Notes: generated from the letters alone by a model not told the origin. 48,314 bases of DNA from SFLA01 sp045595165 (GCA_045595165.1 JAZNZY010000038.1:1-48314); one strand, 5' to 3'; shown: positions 17,105 through 26,255, counted from the first letter of the stretch. Translations and numbers: made by a program.

Positions 17105-18168
17105 AAAACAAAAAAGGCAGTTCTCGCTTTGCACTCACTTTATTGCTGGCTACCTTGGTCTTTCTTGTTTTTCTGTTTTCACTTGTGCTTGTAAACTGTG
17201 CTATTATATTGCTTATATCGACTGATATTTACCGTCCGGAATTACACGGATATAACGGTATCACAATGTTTATGATCACCATAAGCGTTGCCAGCCTTTT
17301 GGTGGGGTCGGTTTTCGCGGGGTTTATTGTAAGAATACCATTGAAACCTATCAACAACCTGATCAACGGATTAAATACTCTTGCATCCGGAAATTACAGC
17401 GTACGCCTTTCTCCAAAAGGTATTTTTAAAAAATTTTCGTTGTTCGTAAAATTAACCGATTCTTTCAATAAGCTCGCCGAAGAGCTTCAGAATACAGAGC
17501 TGCTTCGTTCCGATTTTATCAATAATTTTTCTCACGAATTCAAAACTCCCATCGTGTCTATTGCAGGATTTGCTAAGCTTATTAATAAAGGCAATCTTCA
17601 CGATGAGCAAAAAAAAGAATATCTTTCCGTTATCGAAGAGGAATCGCTCCGTTTGTCGGGACTTGCCACCAACGTGCTTAATATGACCAAGATCGAAAAC
17701 CAGAATATTCTCACAAACGTTTCCGAATATAATCTTTCCGAGCAGCTTCGTGTATGTATTTTGATGTTGGAGGAAAAATGGTCAGATAAACAGTTAGAGT
17801 TCAAACTGGATTTCAGGGAGCACACCATAGTCGCTGATCAGGAATTGCTTGCGCAGGTTTGGATCAATCTTATAGATAACGCCGTTAAGTTTTCTCCCGC
17901 AGGAGAAATCGTAGAGATAAACATTAAGTCGGATGAAGACAGGATATACGTTTCCGTTATCAACGTCGGTGATCCTATACCCGAGGATAAACGACAGCGT
18001 ATATTCAATAAGTTCTACCAGTTGGACGTTTCCCACGGCACCGAAGGCAACGGAATCGGTCTTGCTGTGGTAAAACGCGTTGTTGATCTTCACGGCGGAA
18101 GCGTGTCAGTTAATTGCGAAAACAATATGACTATGTTCACAATTAGTTTACCAAAAGAACAAAAATAA
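17101..18168 (+). CDS. Membrane sensor histidine kinase
   Basis: 355 residues. Two membrane helices (about 10-39 and 54-78) bracket only about 14 residues, so almost no extracellular sensor exists and it probably senses the membrane or a partner protein. A HAMP-like linker (79-130) leads to the dimerisation helix with His145 (NNFSHEFKTP), N box INLIDNAVKF (255-264) and G box GNGIGLAVV (316-324). The ATG sits inside the ATGA overlap with the regulator gene. Confidence 0.95.
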   Translation: MKNKKGSSRFALTLLLATLVFLVFLFSLVLVNCAIILLISTDIYRPELHGYNGITMFMITISVASLLVGSVFAGFIVRIPLKPINNLINGLNTLASGNYSVRLSPKGIFKKFSLFVKLTDSFNKLAEELQNTELLRSDFINNFSHEFKTPIVSIAGFAKLINKGNLHDEQKKEYLSVIEEESLRLSGLATNVLNMTKIENQNILTNVSEYNLSEQLRVCILMLEEKWSDKQLEFKLDFREHTIVADQELLAQVWINLIDNAVKFSPAGEIVEINIKSDEDRIYVSVINVGDPIPEDKRQRIFNKFYQLDVSHGTEGNGIGLAVVKRVVDLHGGSVSVNCENNMTMFTISLPKEQK

Positions 18169-18248
18169 ATTAAATTTTCCTCTTCCGTGTTTATTTTCGG
18201 TTTAGAAACTGAGCATAATATGTTTACATTACCGAAACGAAAAGAGGA

Positions 18249-20069
18249 ATGATCTTGAAAGAAGTCAAAAGACCCAGAAAGCCGTTATTGCTATATTACG
18301 GAATTGCTTTTGCTGTGTTATTGCTGTTTAATTTAATAGCAATGCCGCGTTTAGCGGAAAACAAAATAACGCAGGTTGATTACGGAACGTTTATGTCTAT
18401 GACTGCCGAAGGTAATATCGGCAAGGTGGAAATACAGACAAACCGTATCGTATTTACTGATAAAGCCGAAAAAAACGTTTACAAAACCGGCGTGCTTGAA
18501 GATCCGGGACTTATCGACCGTCTTCATTCGGCAGGCGCCGTCTTTTCAGGGGAAATAATCGAAGAAGCATCGCCTTTGCTTTCCTTCATCTTCTCTTGGA
18601 TATTTCCTCTGCTTTTCTTTATAATTCTCGGAAACGTGATCTCCAAAGCGTTTATGAAAAAGGCTGGCGGAAACAATTCCATGATGTTCAATATGGGAAA
18701 GAGCAACGCCAAAATATATGTAAAATCTTCTGATGGCATCAAATTTTCCGATGTTGCGGGAGTGGACGAAGCGAAGGAAAACCTCACCGAGATTGTTGAT
18801 TATCTTCACAAACCGGAACGATACACCCAAATCGGTGCTTCAATGCCCAAGGGCGTTCTGCTTGTCGGCCCTCCCGGTACGGGTAAAACCATGCTGGCAA
18901 AGGCGGTTGCGGGGGAAGCAAACGTTCCTTTCTTCTCTATTTCGGGCTCGGAATTCGTCGAGATGTTTGTGGGAATGGGTGCTTCCAAGGTAAGAGATCT
19001 GTTTAAGCAGGCAAAAGAAAAGGCACCGTGTATCGTATTTATTGATGAAATTGACGCCATCGGTCAGCGCCGCGACGGACGCTTAGGCGGAAACGATGAA
19101 AGAGAACAGACGTTAAATCAGCTTCTTACCGAAATGGACGGCTTTGACGGAAACACCGGTGTTATTATTCTTGCGGCAACTAACAGACCGGAAACTCTCG
19201 ATCCTGCGCTCACACGCCCCGGAAGGTTTGACCGCCGCGTTCCCGTTGAGCTTCCCGATCTTAAAGGCAGGGAAGAGATATTGAAGGTCCATTCCAAAAA
19301 GATAAAAACAGACGGCTGTGTAAATTACCTCGCGGTTGCCAGAATGGCATCCGGCGCCTCAGGCGCTGAGCTTGCAAACATAGTGAACGAAGCGGCGTTG
19401 CGTGCAGTTCGTTCGGGCAGGGACACTGTGAGTCAATCTGATCTCGAGGAAAGTATCGAGGTTGTTATCGCAGGTTACCAAAAGAAAAATTCATTGCTTA
19501 CAGATAACGAAAAGCTTGTGGTTGCATATCATGAGATGGGTCACGCTATAGTTGCCGCAAAGCAGTCGGATTCTGCACCGGTGCAAAAGATCACTATAGT
19601 TCCCAGAACATCAGGCGCGTTGGGATACACCTTGCAAACCGAAGAAAACAACCGATATCTTCTTTCAAAAACCGAAATTGAAAATAAGATCGCCACTCTC
19701 GTTGGAGGGCGCGCCGCGGAGCAGGTAGGGGTAGGCATTATCACCACAGGCGCTTCCAATGATATCGAGCAGGCAACCAAGCTTGCCCGTGCCGCCATAA
19801 TGCGCTACGGTATGAGCGATGAATTCGGAATGATGTCGCTGGAAACGGAAGCGAACCGTTATCTCGGAGGAGATACCGTTTCAAACTGCTCTGCCGAAAC
19901 TTTGACACGTGTAGATCGCCTTGTAGCGGATCTTATTAAAAAGCAATATGACAAAGCGGTGAACATTTTGCAGGAAAACCGTGAAAAGCTTGATGAACTC
20001 GCTTTGTTTCTTTATCATAACGAAACCGTAAACGGAAAAGAATTTACAGAAATACTAAACGGTAATTAA
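18249..20069 (+). CDS. ftsH: ATP-dependent zinc metalloprotease FtsH
   Basis: Membrane-anchored AAA+ protease that degrades unstable cytoplasmic and membrane proteins. 606 residues. Two helices (about 12-32 and 109-132) flank a short outside domain. Walker A GPPGTGKT (207-214), Walker B IVFIDEID, the second region of homology ATNRPETLDPALTRPGRFDRR, and zinc motif HEMGH (428-432) with a downstream ASNDIEQAT aspartate are all present. An in-frame TTG at 18255 has better spacing from the AGAGG site (7 versus 1 base) and may be the real start, removing two residues. It lies 80 bases after the kinase gene and could be in the same transcript. Confidence 0.95.
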   Translation: MILKEVKRPRKPLLLYYGIAFAVLLLFNLIAMPRLAENKITQVDYGTFMSMTAEGNIGKVEIQTNRIVFTDKAEKNVYKTGVLEDPGLIDRLHSAGAVFSGEIIEEASPLLSFIFSWIFPLLFFIILGNVISKAFMKKAGGNNSMMFNMGKSNAKIYVKSSDGIKFSDVAGVDEAKENLTEIVDYLHKPERYTQIGASMPKGVLLVGPPGTGKTMLAKAVAGEANVPFFSISGSEFVEMFVGMGASKVRDLFKQAKEKAPCIVFIDEIDAIGQRRDGRLGGNDEREQTLNQLLTEMDGFDGNTGVIILAATNRPETLDPALTRPGRFDRRVPVELPDLKGREEILKVHSKKIKTDGCVNYLAVARMASGASGAELANIVNEAALRAVRSGRDTVSQSDLEESIEVVIAGYQKKNSLLTDNEKLVVAYHEMGHAIVAAKQSDSAPVQKITIVPRTSGALGYTLQTEENNRYLLSKTEIENKIATLVGGRAAEQVGVGIITTGASNDIEQATKLARAAIMRYGMSDEFGMMSLETEANRYLGGDTVSNCSAETLTRVDRLVADLIKKQYDKAVNILQENREKLDELALFLYHNETVNGKEFTEILNGN

Positions 20070-20085
20070 TCTACTGAGGACAGAA

Positions 20086-20649
20086 ATGAACAGAATACTG
20101 AAAAAAGACCAGATATTCACATTGCCTAATTTGTTAAGTATAATGCGGTTAATGCTTATTCCCGTTATCGTGTATCTGTACTGTTTTGAAAAGCAGTACT
20201 TTGCGGCTGTAGCGATCATCGTTATTTCGGGATTGACCGACATTATTGATGGAATTATAGCGCGCTCTTTCAAAATGGTGTCAGATTTCGGAAAAATACT
20301 TGATCCCATCGCAGATAAGCTTACGCAGATTACTGTTATATTCTGCATAGCTACCCGTGTTTCACAGGTGTGGCTGTTGGTAGGAATGTTCATTGCGAAA
20401 GAAGCGGTGATGGCGGTAATGGGTATGGCGGCTATCAAAAAACTGGATTCAGTAAACAGCGCCAGATGGTACGGAAAGGCTAATACGGTTATTCTTTACG
20501 CCGCTATGATACTGTTCGTTATCTTTCCGGATATGCCTCCGCTGTATTCTGCGTTGATCGTAGTGTTTTCTGCCGCATCTCTGGTTGTCAGCCTCGGCTT
20601 ATACGTTTGTTTTTATTACCGTCTGTTTCTTAGCGCAAAAAAGAAATAG
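20086..20649 (+). CDS. pgsA: CDP-alcohol phosphatidyltransferase, PgsA type
   Basis: Makes phosphatidylglycerol phosphate from CDP-diacylglycerol and glycerol-3-phosphate in the membrane. 187 residues with several hydrophobic helices. The family motif DG-x2-AR-x8-G-x3-D-x3-D is complete: D55, G56, A59, R60, G69, D73, D77. Length and the TLPNLLSIMRL start fit PgsA. Other CDP-alcohol transferases such as cardiolipin synthase share the motif, so the exact alcohol is inference. It begins 16 bases after ftsH. Confidence 0.85.
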   Translation: MNRILKKDQIFTLPNLLSIMRLMLIPVIVYLYCFEKQYFAAVAIIVISGLTDIIDGIIARSFKMVSDFGKILDPIADKLTQITVIFCIATRVSQVWLLVGMFIAKEAVMAVMGMAAIKKLDSVNSARWYGKANTVILYAAMILFVIFPDMPPLYSALIVVFSAASLVVSLGLYVCFYYRLFLSAKKK

Positions 20650-20698
20650 CTCGGACAAAATACAGAATAGTAATTGTTAATATATACGGAGAAGAATT

Positions 20699-23600
20699 AT
20701 GCTCGAACTGAAAAACATTAAGAAAGAATATTCTGCGGGCGACGCAAAGGTATATGCATTAAGAGGCATAGACCTTCAGTTCCGCGATTGCGAATTCGTT
20801 TCCATACTCGGTCCTTCGGGTTGCGGCAAGACAACTATGTTGAATATTATCGGCGGTCTTGACAGTTATACTTCTGGTGATCTGTATATAAACGGAAAAA
20901 GCACAAAGGATTTCAAAAGCAGAGATTGGGATACATACCGTAACCATTCTATCGGCTTTGTTTTCCAAAGTTATAATCTTATTCCTCACCAAAGCGTGCT
21001 TCAAAATGTGGAACTTGCTTTGTCTTTGTCCGGTGTTTCCAAACGCGAACGCCGCAGAAGAGCAAAAGAAGCTTTGGAAAAGGTTGGACTTGGGGACCAT
21101 ATCAAGAAAAAGCCGGGTGAGATGTCGGGCGGTCAGATGCAGCGCGTTGCTATTGCCCGTGCTATTGTAAATAATCCCGATATTATTCTTGCAGACGAAC
21201 CTACCGGCGCTTTGGATACGGAAACAAGCGTTCAGGTAATGGATATACTCAAGGAAATATCCCGCGACAGACTCGTTATAATGGTAACCCATAATCCCGA
21301 ATTGGCAGAAGCATATTCCACCCGTATCATTAAAATGGTTGACGGTGTTATAAAGGGAGATTCTGCGCCCCTTTCCAAAGAAGAGCTTGACCGTGAGCAT
21401 CTTAAGGAAAAGGCGTTGGCGGGAAAGAAGAAATCCAAAATGCCTTCTCTTTCATATTCCACCGCATTCGGTCTTTCATTAAAGAACCTTATCAGCAAAA
21501 AAGGACGTACTATTCTTACTTCCTTTGCGGGAAGTATCGGTATTATCGGTATTGCGCTTATTTATGCTGTGTCAAACGGTATGACGGCGTATATTGATAC
21601 GGTACAGGAAGAAACGCTGTCCTCTTATCCGCTTACCATCGAAGCACAGCATCTTGATATGGGCACCTTGCTTCAGACTTTTATAGGTCAGGCCGAATCT
21701 GTTGAAGAGCACGAAAAAGACGCCGTATACCAAAAGGCAATGCTGGCGGCAATGATAAATGCTCTCAACAATACCGAGGCAACGGAAAACGATCTCAAAG
21801 CATTTAAAGAATATATCGAAAAAGAAATGTCCGATGCTTCGGATAACGAACAGCTTAAAGACGCCTTAAACGGTGTGCAGTATACCTACAACCTTAATCT
21901 TCTCGTATATACCAAGGACGAAACCGGTAAGATTATCCAATCCGACACTCAAACTCTTTTAAGCGAGCTTTTGCTTGAAAACTTCGGTATGGATATGTCT
22001 GCTATGATGGGTGGCGGGCTTGCAGGCTCATCAATGTTCTCCGGAATGTCTTCAACTACGCCTACAGTTACAATGTGGCAGGAAATGCTTCCCGGTGAAA
22101 AGGGCAAGCTTGTAAGCGAGCTTGTTGAAAAGCAGTACGATCTCGTCTACGGAAGCTGGCCTACCGAATATAACGAAATTGTCCTTGTGCTTGACGAAAA
22201 TAACGAGCTTGACGATATGACTCTATACGCTTTGGGACTTGTTACCAAGGCAGAAATGGCAACCGTTTTTGATGCGGTGATCAACGGCACTGAGCTTGAA
22301 CTGCCCACCAACCGCTGGACGTATGAGGAAATCTGCAATATGCAGTTCCGCACCGTGCTTAATTCTTCCTGCTATACTATTGATAAAGATTCGGGACTTT
22401 ATATCGATCTCCGTGATACCGATGCAGGTCTGCGGTATCTGTACGATAACGGAATTCCTTTGAAGGTATCGGGAATTATCCGTCCCAATGACGATTCTGT
22501 ATCTTCTATGCTTACAGGTGCGATATGCTATACCAGCAAGCTTACCGAGCATATTATTGAGCAAGGCGCGGCATCGGATGCCGTTCTATCCCAGATTGCC
22601 TCTCCCGATACGGATATATTCACCGGTCTGCCCTTCAAGGATACTTCCGCTAATCTTTCCGATGAGGAGAAGGAAGAGGCTTTCCGTAACCATATCGCAT
22701 CTCTTGACGAGGCAGAAAAAGCAAAAGCTTATATTACCATTATGTCTATTCCCTCTGAAACCGAGATTGCTCTTACGGTTAACACTATGCTTGAATCCAT
22801 GACAATGGAAGAGATGCGTGCTAATCTTATAACGGGCTTGGCGCAGCAGATGGGAATGAGCGAAGAGGGTGTCGCTGAATATATCGACGTTATGAGCGAT
22901 GAAGAAATCCGTGAAATATTCTTTGCTTTGCTTGCAGAACAGTTTACCGCACAGTATGCCGCAAAGGTTCAGGCACAGCTTGCGGGATATGAGGCGGCTC
23001 AGCTTGCGGCAATGCTTGATGCGGCGCTTCCTGATTACACCACTGAGCAATGCGCAATCTACTATGAATCCGTACTTGAGTTTTCTGAATCCACCTATGA
23101 TAATAACCTTATAAAGCTGGGCTATGTGGATATCGAAACTCCCTCTACAATCAATCTTTTTGCATCCTCTTTTGAAAATAAGGATATCATCGAAGAAGCC
23201 ATTGCAAAATACAATGAATCCGTTGAAGATCTTCAGAAGATTTCCTATACCGATTACGTGGGACTTATGATGTCGTCCATCACCACGATCATCAATGCAA
23301 TTACCTACGTTCTCATTGCTTTCGTTGCGGTTTCTCTCATAGTTTCTTCAATTATGATCGGTGTTATCACTCTTATTTCGGTTCAGGAACGTACAAAGGA
23401 GATCGGCATCCTTCGTGCGTTGGGTGCTTCCAAACGCAACGTTTCTTCAATGTTCAATGCAGAAACGGTCATTGTCGGCTTTGCTTCCGGTCTTGTCGGC
23501 GTAGTTGTTACCTATCTGCTCTGTATACCCATAAATATGCTGCTGCATCATCTTACGGGTATCGGTAATCTCAGCGCGGCTTTGCCTGTAGTTACCGCAG

Positions 23601-23704
23601 TTATCCTTGTTGCCATAAGTGTATTGCTTACCATGATCTCCGGCATTATACCTTCTGTCAGCGCGGCAAGAAAAGATCCCGTTGTGGCATTGCGTACCGA
23701 ATAA
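20699..23704 (+). CDS. ABC transporter, fused ATPase and MacB/FtsX-type permease
   Basis: 1001 residues in one chain. Residues 1-235 are an ABC ATPase of the MacB/LolD type: Walker A GPSGCGKTT (38-46), signature MSGGQMQR (about 141), Walker B IILADEPTGALD and H-loop VTHN. A first membrane helix near 270-290 is followed by a large extracellular domain (about 300-870), then three C-terminal helices with the FtsX-type VQERTKEIGILRALGASKRNV segment. Such fusions export peptides or act on the envelope without true import. A GGAGAAG site precedes the ATG. The substrate is unknown; proximity to a two-component system is compatible with envelope stress or peptide resistance, which is inference. Confidence 0.92.
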   Translation: MLELKNIKKEYSAGDAKVYALRGIDLQFRDCEFVSILGPSGCGKTTMLNIIGGLDSYTSGDLYINGKSTKDFKSRDWDTYRNHSIGFVFQSYNLIPHQSVLQNVELALSLSGVSKRERRRRAKEALEKVGLGDHIKKKPGEMSGGQMQRVAIARAIVNNPDIILADEPTGALDTETSVQVMDILKEISRDRLVIMVTHNPELAEAYSTRIIKMVDGVIKGDSAPLSKEELDREHLKEKALAGKKKSKMPSLSYSTAFGLSLKNLISKKGRTILTSFAGSIGIIGIALIYAVSNGMTAYIDTVQEETLSSYPLTIEAQHLDMGTLLQTFIGQAESVEEHEKDAVYQKAMLAAMINALNNTEATENDLKAFKEYIEKEMSDASDNEQLKDALNGVQYTYNLNLLVYTKDETGKIIQSDTQTLLSELLLENFGMDMSAMMGGGLAGSSMFSGMSSTTPTVTMWQEMLPGEKGKLVSELVEKQYDLVYGSWPTEYNEIVLVLDENNELDDMTLYALGLVTKAEMATVFDAVINGTELELPTNRWTYEEICNMQFRTVLNSSCYTIDKDSGLYIDLRDTDAGLRYLYDNGIPLKVSGIIRPNDDSVSSMLTGAICYTSKLTEHIIEQGAASDAVLSQIASPDTDIFTGLPFKDTSANLSDEEKEEAFRNHIASLDEAEKAKAYITIMSIPSETEIALTVNTMLESMTMEEMRANLITGLAQQMGMSEEGVAEYIDVMSDEEIREIFFALLAEQFTAQYAAKVQAQLAGYEAAQLAAMLDAALPDYTTEQCAIYYESVLEFSESTYDNNLIKLGYVDIETPSTINLFASSFENKDIIEEAIAKYNESVEDLQKISYTDYVGLMMSSITTIINAITYVLIAFVAVSLIVSSIMIGVITLISVQERTKEIGILRALGASKRNVSSMFNAETVIVGFASGLVGVVVTYLLCIPINMLLHHLTGIGNLSAALPVVTAVILVAISVLLTMISGIIPSVSAARKDPVVALRTE

Positions 23705-23711
23705 AATACTT

Positions 23712-23743
23712 AAGGGACTCCTTGCGGAGTCCCTTGACTTTTA
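23712..23743 (+). terminator. Terminator after the ABC transporter gene
   Basis: A perfect 10-bp stem (AAGGGACTCC / GGAGTCCCTT) with TTGC loop, then GACTTTT. Its last two stem bases are also the first bases of the next promoter's -35 box. Confidence 0.8.
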
Positions 23744-23762
23744 TAAAAGTGCGATATATAAT
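23734..23762 (+). promoter_or_regulatory. Promoter of the HAD-CARF-luxS operon
   Basis: TTGACT (23734-23739) and TATAAT (23757-23762), spacer 17, 22 bases before the TTG start at 23784. The -35 hexamer begins inside the preceding terminator stem. Confidence 0.75.
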
Positions 23763-23783
23763 TTTATAAAATGGGGTGAAAAC

Positions 23784-24542
23784 TTGAAATACAAAGCTAT
23801 TATTACAGATCTTGACCGTACCTTGCTTCGCACTGACAAATCCGTTTCCCACCGTACGTTTTCGGCTTTTCGCAGGTGTAAAGAAGCAGGCGCGCTTTTG
23901 CTTGCCGCAACGGCAAGACCTCACAGAAGCATACACGAATACGAACAGCTTTTGTGCTTTGACGGGGTCGTATGCCTTAACGGAGCATACGTCTGCCGTA
24001 ACGGAATCAAGACAGAGCATTGTATTGATATAAAGGAGGCAGAGCGATTTCTTGCCCAAGTGTGTGCCGATTTTATGCCTACGATCTCTGTGGAATCAGA
24101 CGGAATATTATATGCAAATACCGTTTTCGAAGAATGGGAATCCGTTTATTGGGATAAATTTCCCGAGTTGCCCAAAGGAGCTTTGCACAAAATACTTATA
24201 AGCTACAGCAGCGAAATGCACGAGCTTGTAAAAAGGTATTTGCCGCCTTCAATGTATTGCACAGTTGCCGCAGGAAAGCTTTTGCAGATAATGAGTGGGG
24301 AAGCGACCAAGATAAACGGCGTTTTGTCGTTACTTAAAATGTTTGATATTTCTCTTGAAAACGCCGTGTATTTCGGCGACGATTACGACGATATCGCTCC
24401 CGTGAAGCAATGCGGCTTGGGAGTCGCTATGGCAAACGGTATTGACGATATCAAACGGTGCGCCGATACAATTACGGATACCAATGATAATGACGGCGTT
24501 GCTTTGATTCTTGAAAGATTGCTGAATGGTGAAGCACTATGA
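23784..24542 (+). CDS. Cof-type HAD-superfamily phosphatase
   Basis: 252 residues from a TTG start preceded by GGGGTG; a longer frame upstream would run through the terminator and is rejected. Motif I DLDRT gives the nucleophile Asp9 and acid/base Asp11; motif II is AATAR; the C2-type cap occupies the middle; motif IV is FGDDYDDIAPV. Cof-type HADs dephosphorylate sugar phosphates or nucleotides; the substrate cannot be read here. The KINGVL segment before motif IV is typical. Its TGA overlaps the ATG of the CARF gene by 4 bases, so the two are translationally coupled. Confidence 0.92.
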   Translation: MKYKAIITDLDRTLLRTDKSVSHRTFSAFRRCKEAGALLLAATARPHRSIHEYEQLLCFDGVVCLNGAYVCRNGIKTEHCIDIKEAERFLAQVCADFMPTISVESDGILYANTVFEEWESVYWDKFPELPKGALHKILISYSSEMHELVKRYLPPSMYCTVAAGKLLQIMSGEATKINGVLSLLKMFDISLENAVYFGDDYDDIAPVKQCGLGVAMANGIDDIKRCADTITDTNDNDGVALILERLLNGEAL

Positions 24543-25654
24543 CATTTGTTGAATTTTTCGATAAAAACGTGGTGGAAAATATTTGCGCTTGCCTTTCCAC
24601 TATTCCCGAGCGTGTTATATTTTTGGGAGATAAGAAAAAGACACTAATCCGCCACGCGGAACGATATAAGAGCGTCTTTGCTCTGCGTGGACAAAACGTG
24701 GAGTTTATTTGTAAAAGCATAAACAGAAACAATCTGTCAAGCGTTGTAAACGTGCTTTCGGAAATCGTTGAAGAATACGATAACTGCGCTTTTGATCTTA
24801 CAGGCGGTGACGATCTGTTCTTAACGGCGGCGGGTATCGTATATGAAAGATATAAAGAAAAAAATATACAGCTTCACCGCTTTAATATTCAGAATAATAA
24901 AATCTACGATTGCGATAGTGACGGAAACGTGCTTACCGTAAACGAAAACACCCGTCTTTCCGTAAGAGAAAACGTGCTCATTTACGGCGGTGACGTTATT
25001 ATGGGTGAAAACGGCACCTTACGATGGGATATGACAGAGGATTTCAAACGTGATATTCTGTCAATATGGGAAGTATGCCGTGTCAACGTGAAGGGCTGGA
25101 ACTCTGCGATCAGCAATGGAAAACGGGACAGCGGAGTTTTTAAAGCCTTGGAAAAGCAAGGGCTTATAACCGTTAGAGATAATAAGATACAGTATAAAAA
25201 CAATCAGGTTAAACGCTGTCTTACAAAAGCCGGAATGGCACTTGAAATGATAATATATCTTGCCGGTATTGAATCACAAAACGCTGACGGAAATCGGGTT
25301 TATACCGATTGTATGAACGGAGTTTGTATCGATTGGGACGGTGCGGACGAAAAATACGATACCAAAAACGAAATAGACGTTATGTTTATGCAAGGGTTAA
25401 TTCCCGTGTTTATATCCTGCAAAAACGGCGCTGTGGAAACGGAGGAGCTGTACAAGCTTAATTCCGTTGCGGCAAGATTCGGCGGCAGATATGCAAAGAA
25501 AGTATTGTTTTCAACCGCTTTGTCCGCTACCGGAGAATTCGGCGAATATTTTCGTCAGCGCGCATCTGATATGAATATCAGACTTGTTGAGGATATACAG
25601 CATATGTCCTATGAAGAAATTAAAAGCATTGTAAAAAATCTTTGGATAAGCTAA
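24539..25654 (+). CDS. CARF-domain PD-(D/E)XK nuclease-like protein (Card1/Can2, DUF1887 type)
   Basis: 371 residues, close to the length of known Card1 proteins. The N-terminal half is a Rossmann-like CARF domain: strand VIFLGDKKK (26-34), strand VEFICKSIN, and the ring-nucleotide motif DLTGGDDLFLTAAG (86-99), corresponding to the DLTGGT-like motif of the family. Residues about 165-230 look like a small helical/HTH connector. The C-terminal half has the restriction-nuclease fold pattern: helix GMALEMIIYLAG with E236, then NEIDVMF with D280, then VFISCKNG with K295. In Card1/Can2, binding of cyclic tetra-adenylate from a type III CRISPR Cas10 switches on DNA/RNA cleavage. Here the expected Glu of (E)xK is Ser293, and no CRISPR array or cas gene is in the window. 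Family membership is well supported; activity and ligand are open. Confidence 0.85.
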   Translation: MTFVEFFDKNVVENICACLSTIPERVIFLGDKKKTLIRHAERYKSVFALRGQNVEFICKSINRNNLSSVVNVLSEIVEEYDNCAFDLTGGDDLFLTAAGIVYERYKEKNIQLHRFNIQNNKIYDCDSDGNVLTVNENTRLSVRENVLIYGGDVIMGENGTLRWDMTEDFKRDILSIWEVCRVNVKGWNSAISNGKRDSGVFKALEKQGLITVRDNKIQYKNNQVKRCLTKAGMALEMIIYLAGIESQNADGNRVYTDCMNGVCIDWDGADEKYDTKNEIDVMFMQGLIPVFISCKNGAVETEELYKLNSVAARFGGRYAKKVLFSTALSATGEFGEYFRQRASDMNIRLVEDIQHMSYEEIKSIVKNLWIS

Positions 25655-25664
25655 AGGAGCAACT

Positions 25665-26135
25665 ATGGAACGAATTGCAAGCTTTACGGTGGATCACCTC
25701 AAATTACTTCCCGGTCTTTACGTTTCCCGTAAGGATAAAAGAGGAGATACGGTTATCACCACTTTTGATATGCGTATAACTGCGCCCAACAGAGAGCCCG
25801 TTATGGATATACCCGCACTTCATACAATCGAGCACCTCGGCGCCACTTATTTAAGGAATTCAAAATACAAAGAAGATATCGTGTATTTCGGACCGATGGG
25901 ATGCAGAACAGGTTGTTATATACTTATATTCGGAGACCTTTGCTCTGAGGACGTATATGATCTCGTGATCGAGCTGTGCGATTTTATTATTTCCTTCGAG
26001 GGTGATATTCCCGGCGCCGCCCCCGAGCAATGCGGAAACTACAGTGAGCAAAATCTCAATATGGCAAAATACTATATAAGCAAATATAAAAAGCAGTTGA
26101 CAGAAAACAAAAACTTCACATATATTCCTCTGTAA
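25665..26135 (+). CDS. luxS: S-ribosylhomocysteine lyase (autoinducer-2 synthesis)
   Basis: Cleaves S-ribosylhomocysteine to homocysteine and DPD, the AI-2 precursor, as part of the activated methyl cycle. 156 residues, normal length. Metal ligands H53 and H57 with catalytic E56 lie in HTIEHLGA; catalytic C80 is in GPMGCRTG; third metal ligand C123 is in QCGNY. A GGAG site precedes ATG 25665, only 10 bases after the CARF gene, so it shares that transcript. No pfs or methionine gene is adjacent. Confidence 0.97.
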   Translation: MERIASFTVDHLKLLPGLYVSRKDKRGDTVITTFDMRITAPNREPVMDIPALHTIEHLGATYLRNSKYKEDIVYFGPMGCRTGCYILIFGDLCSEDVYDLVIELCDFIISFEGDIPGAAPEQCGNYSEQNLNMAKYYISKYKKQLTENKNFTYIPL

Positions 26136-26142
26136 TTTATTC

Positions 26143-26175
26143 AATACGCTTTGTTTTTAACAAGGCGTATTTTTG
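26143..26175 (+). terminator. Terminator after luxS
   Basis: A 13-bp stem with one G-T pair (AATACGCTTTGTT / AACAAGGCGTATT), loop TTT, then TTTT. It ends the HAD-CARF-luxS transcript. Confidence 0.85.
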
Positions 26176-26194
26176 TTATTATGTACGCTTTTTG

Positions 26195-26223
26195 TTGAAA
26201 ATACGGTTATTATATGCTATAAT
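26195..26223 (+). promoter_or_regulatory. Promoter of the YwaF-like gene
   Basis: TTGAAA (26195-26200), 17 bases, TATAAT (26218-26223), 32 bases before the GTG start. Confidence 0.75.
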
Positions 26224-26255
26224 GTATTAAATCAAACAGAAAAGAGGCGTATCTC

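Noticed and set aside
23700..26200. CRISPR array or cas genes near the CARF gene
   Set aside because: No regularly spaced repeats of 25-40 bases and no Cas-like protein were seen anywhere in the window.
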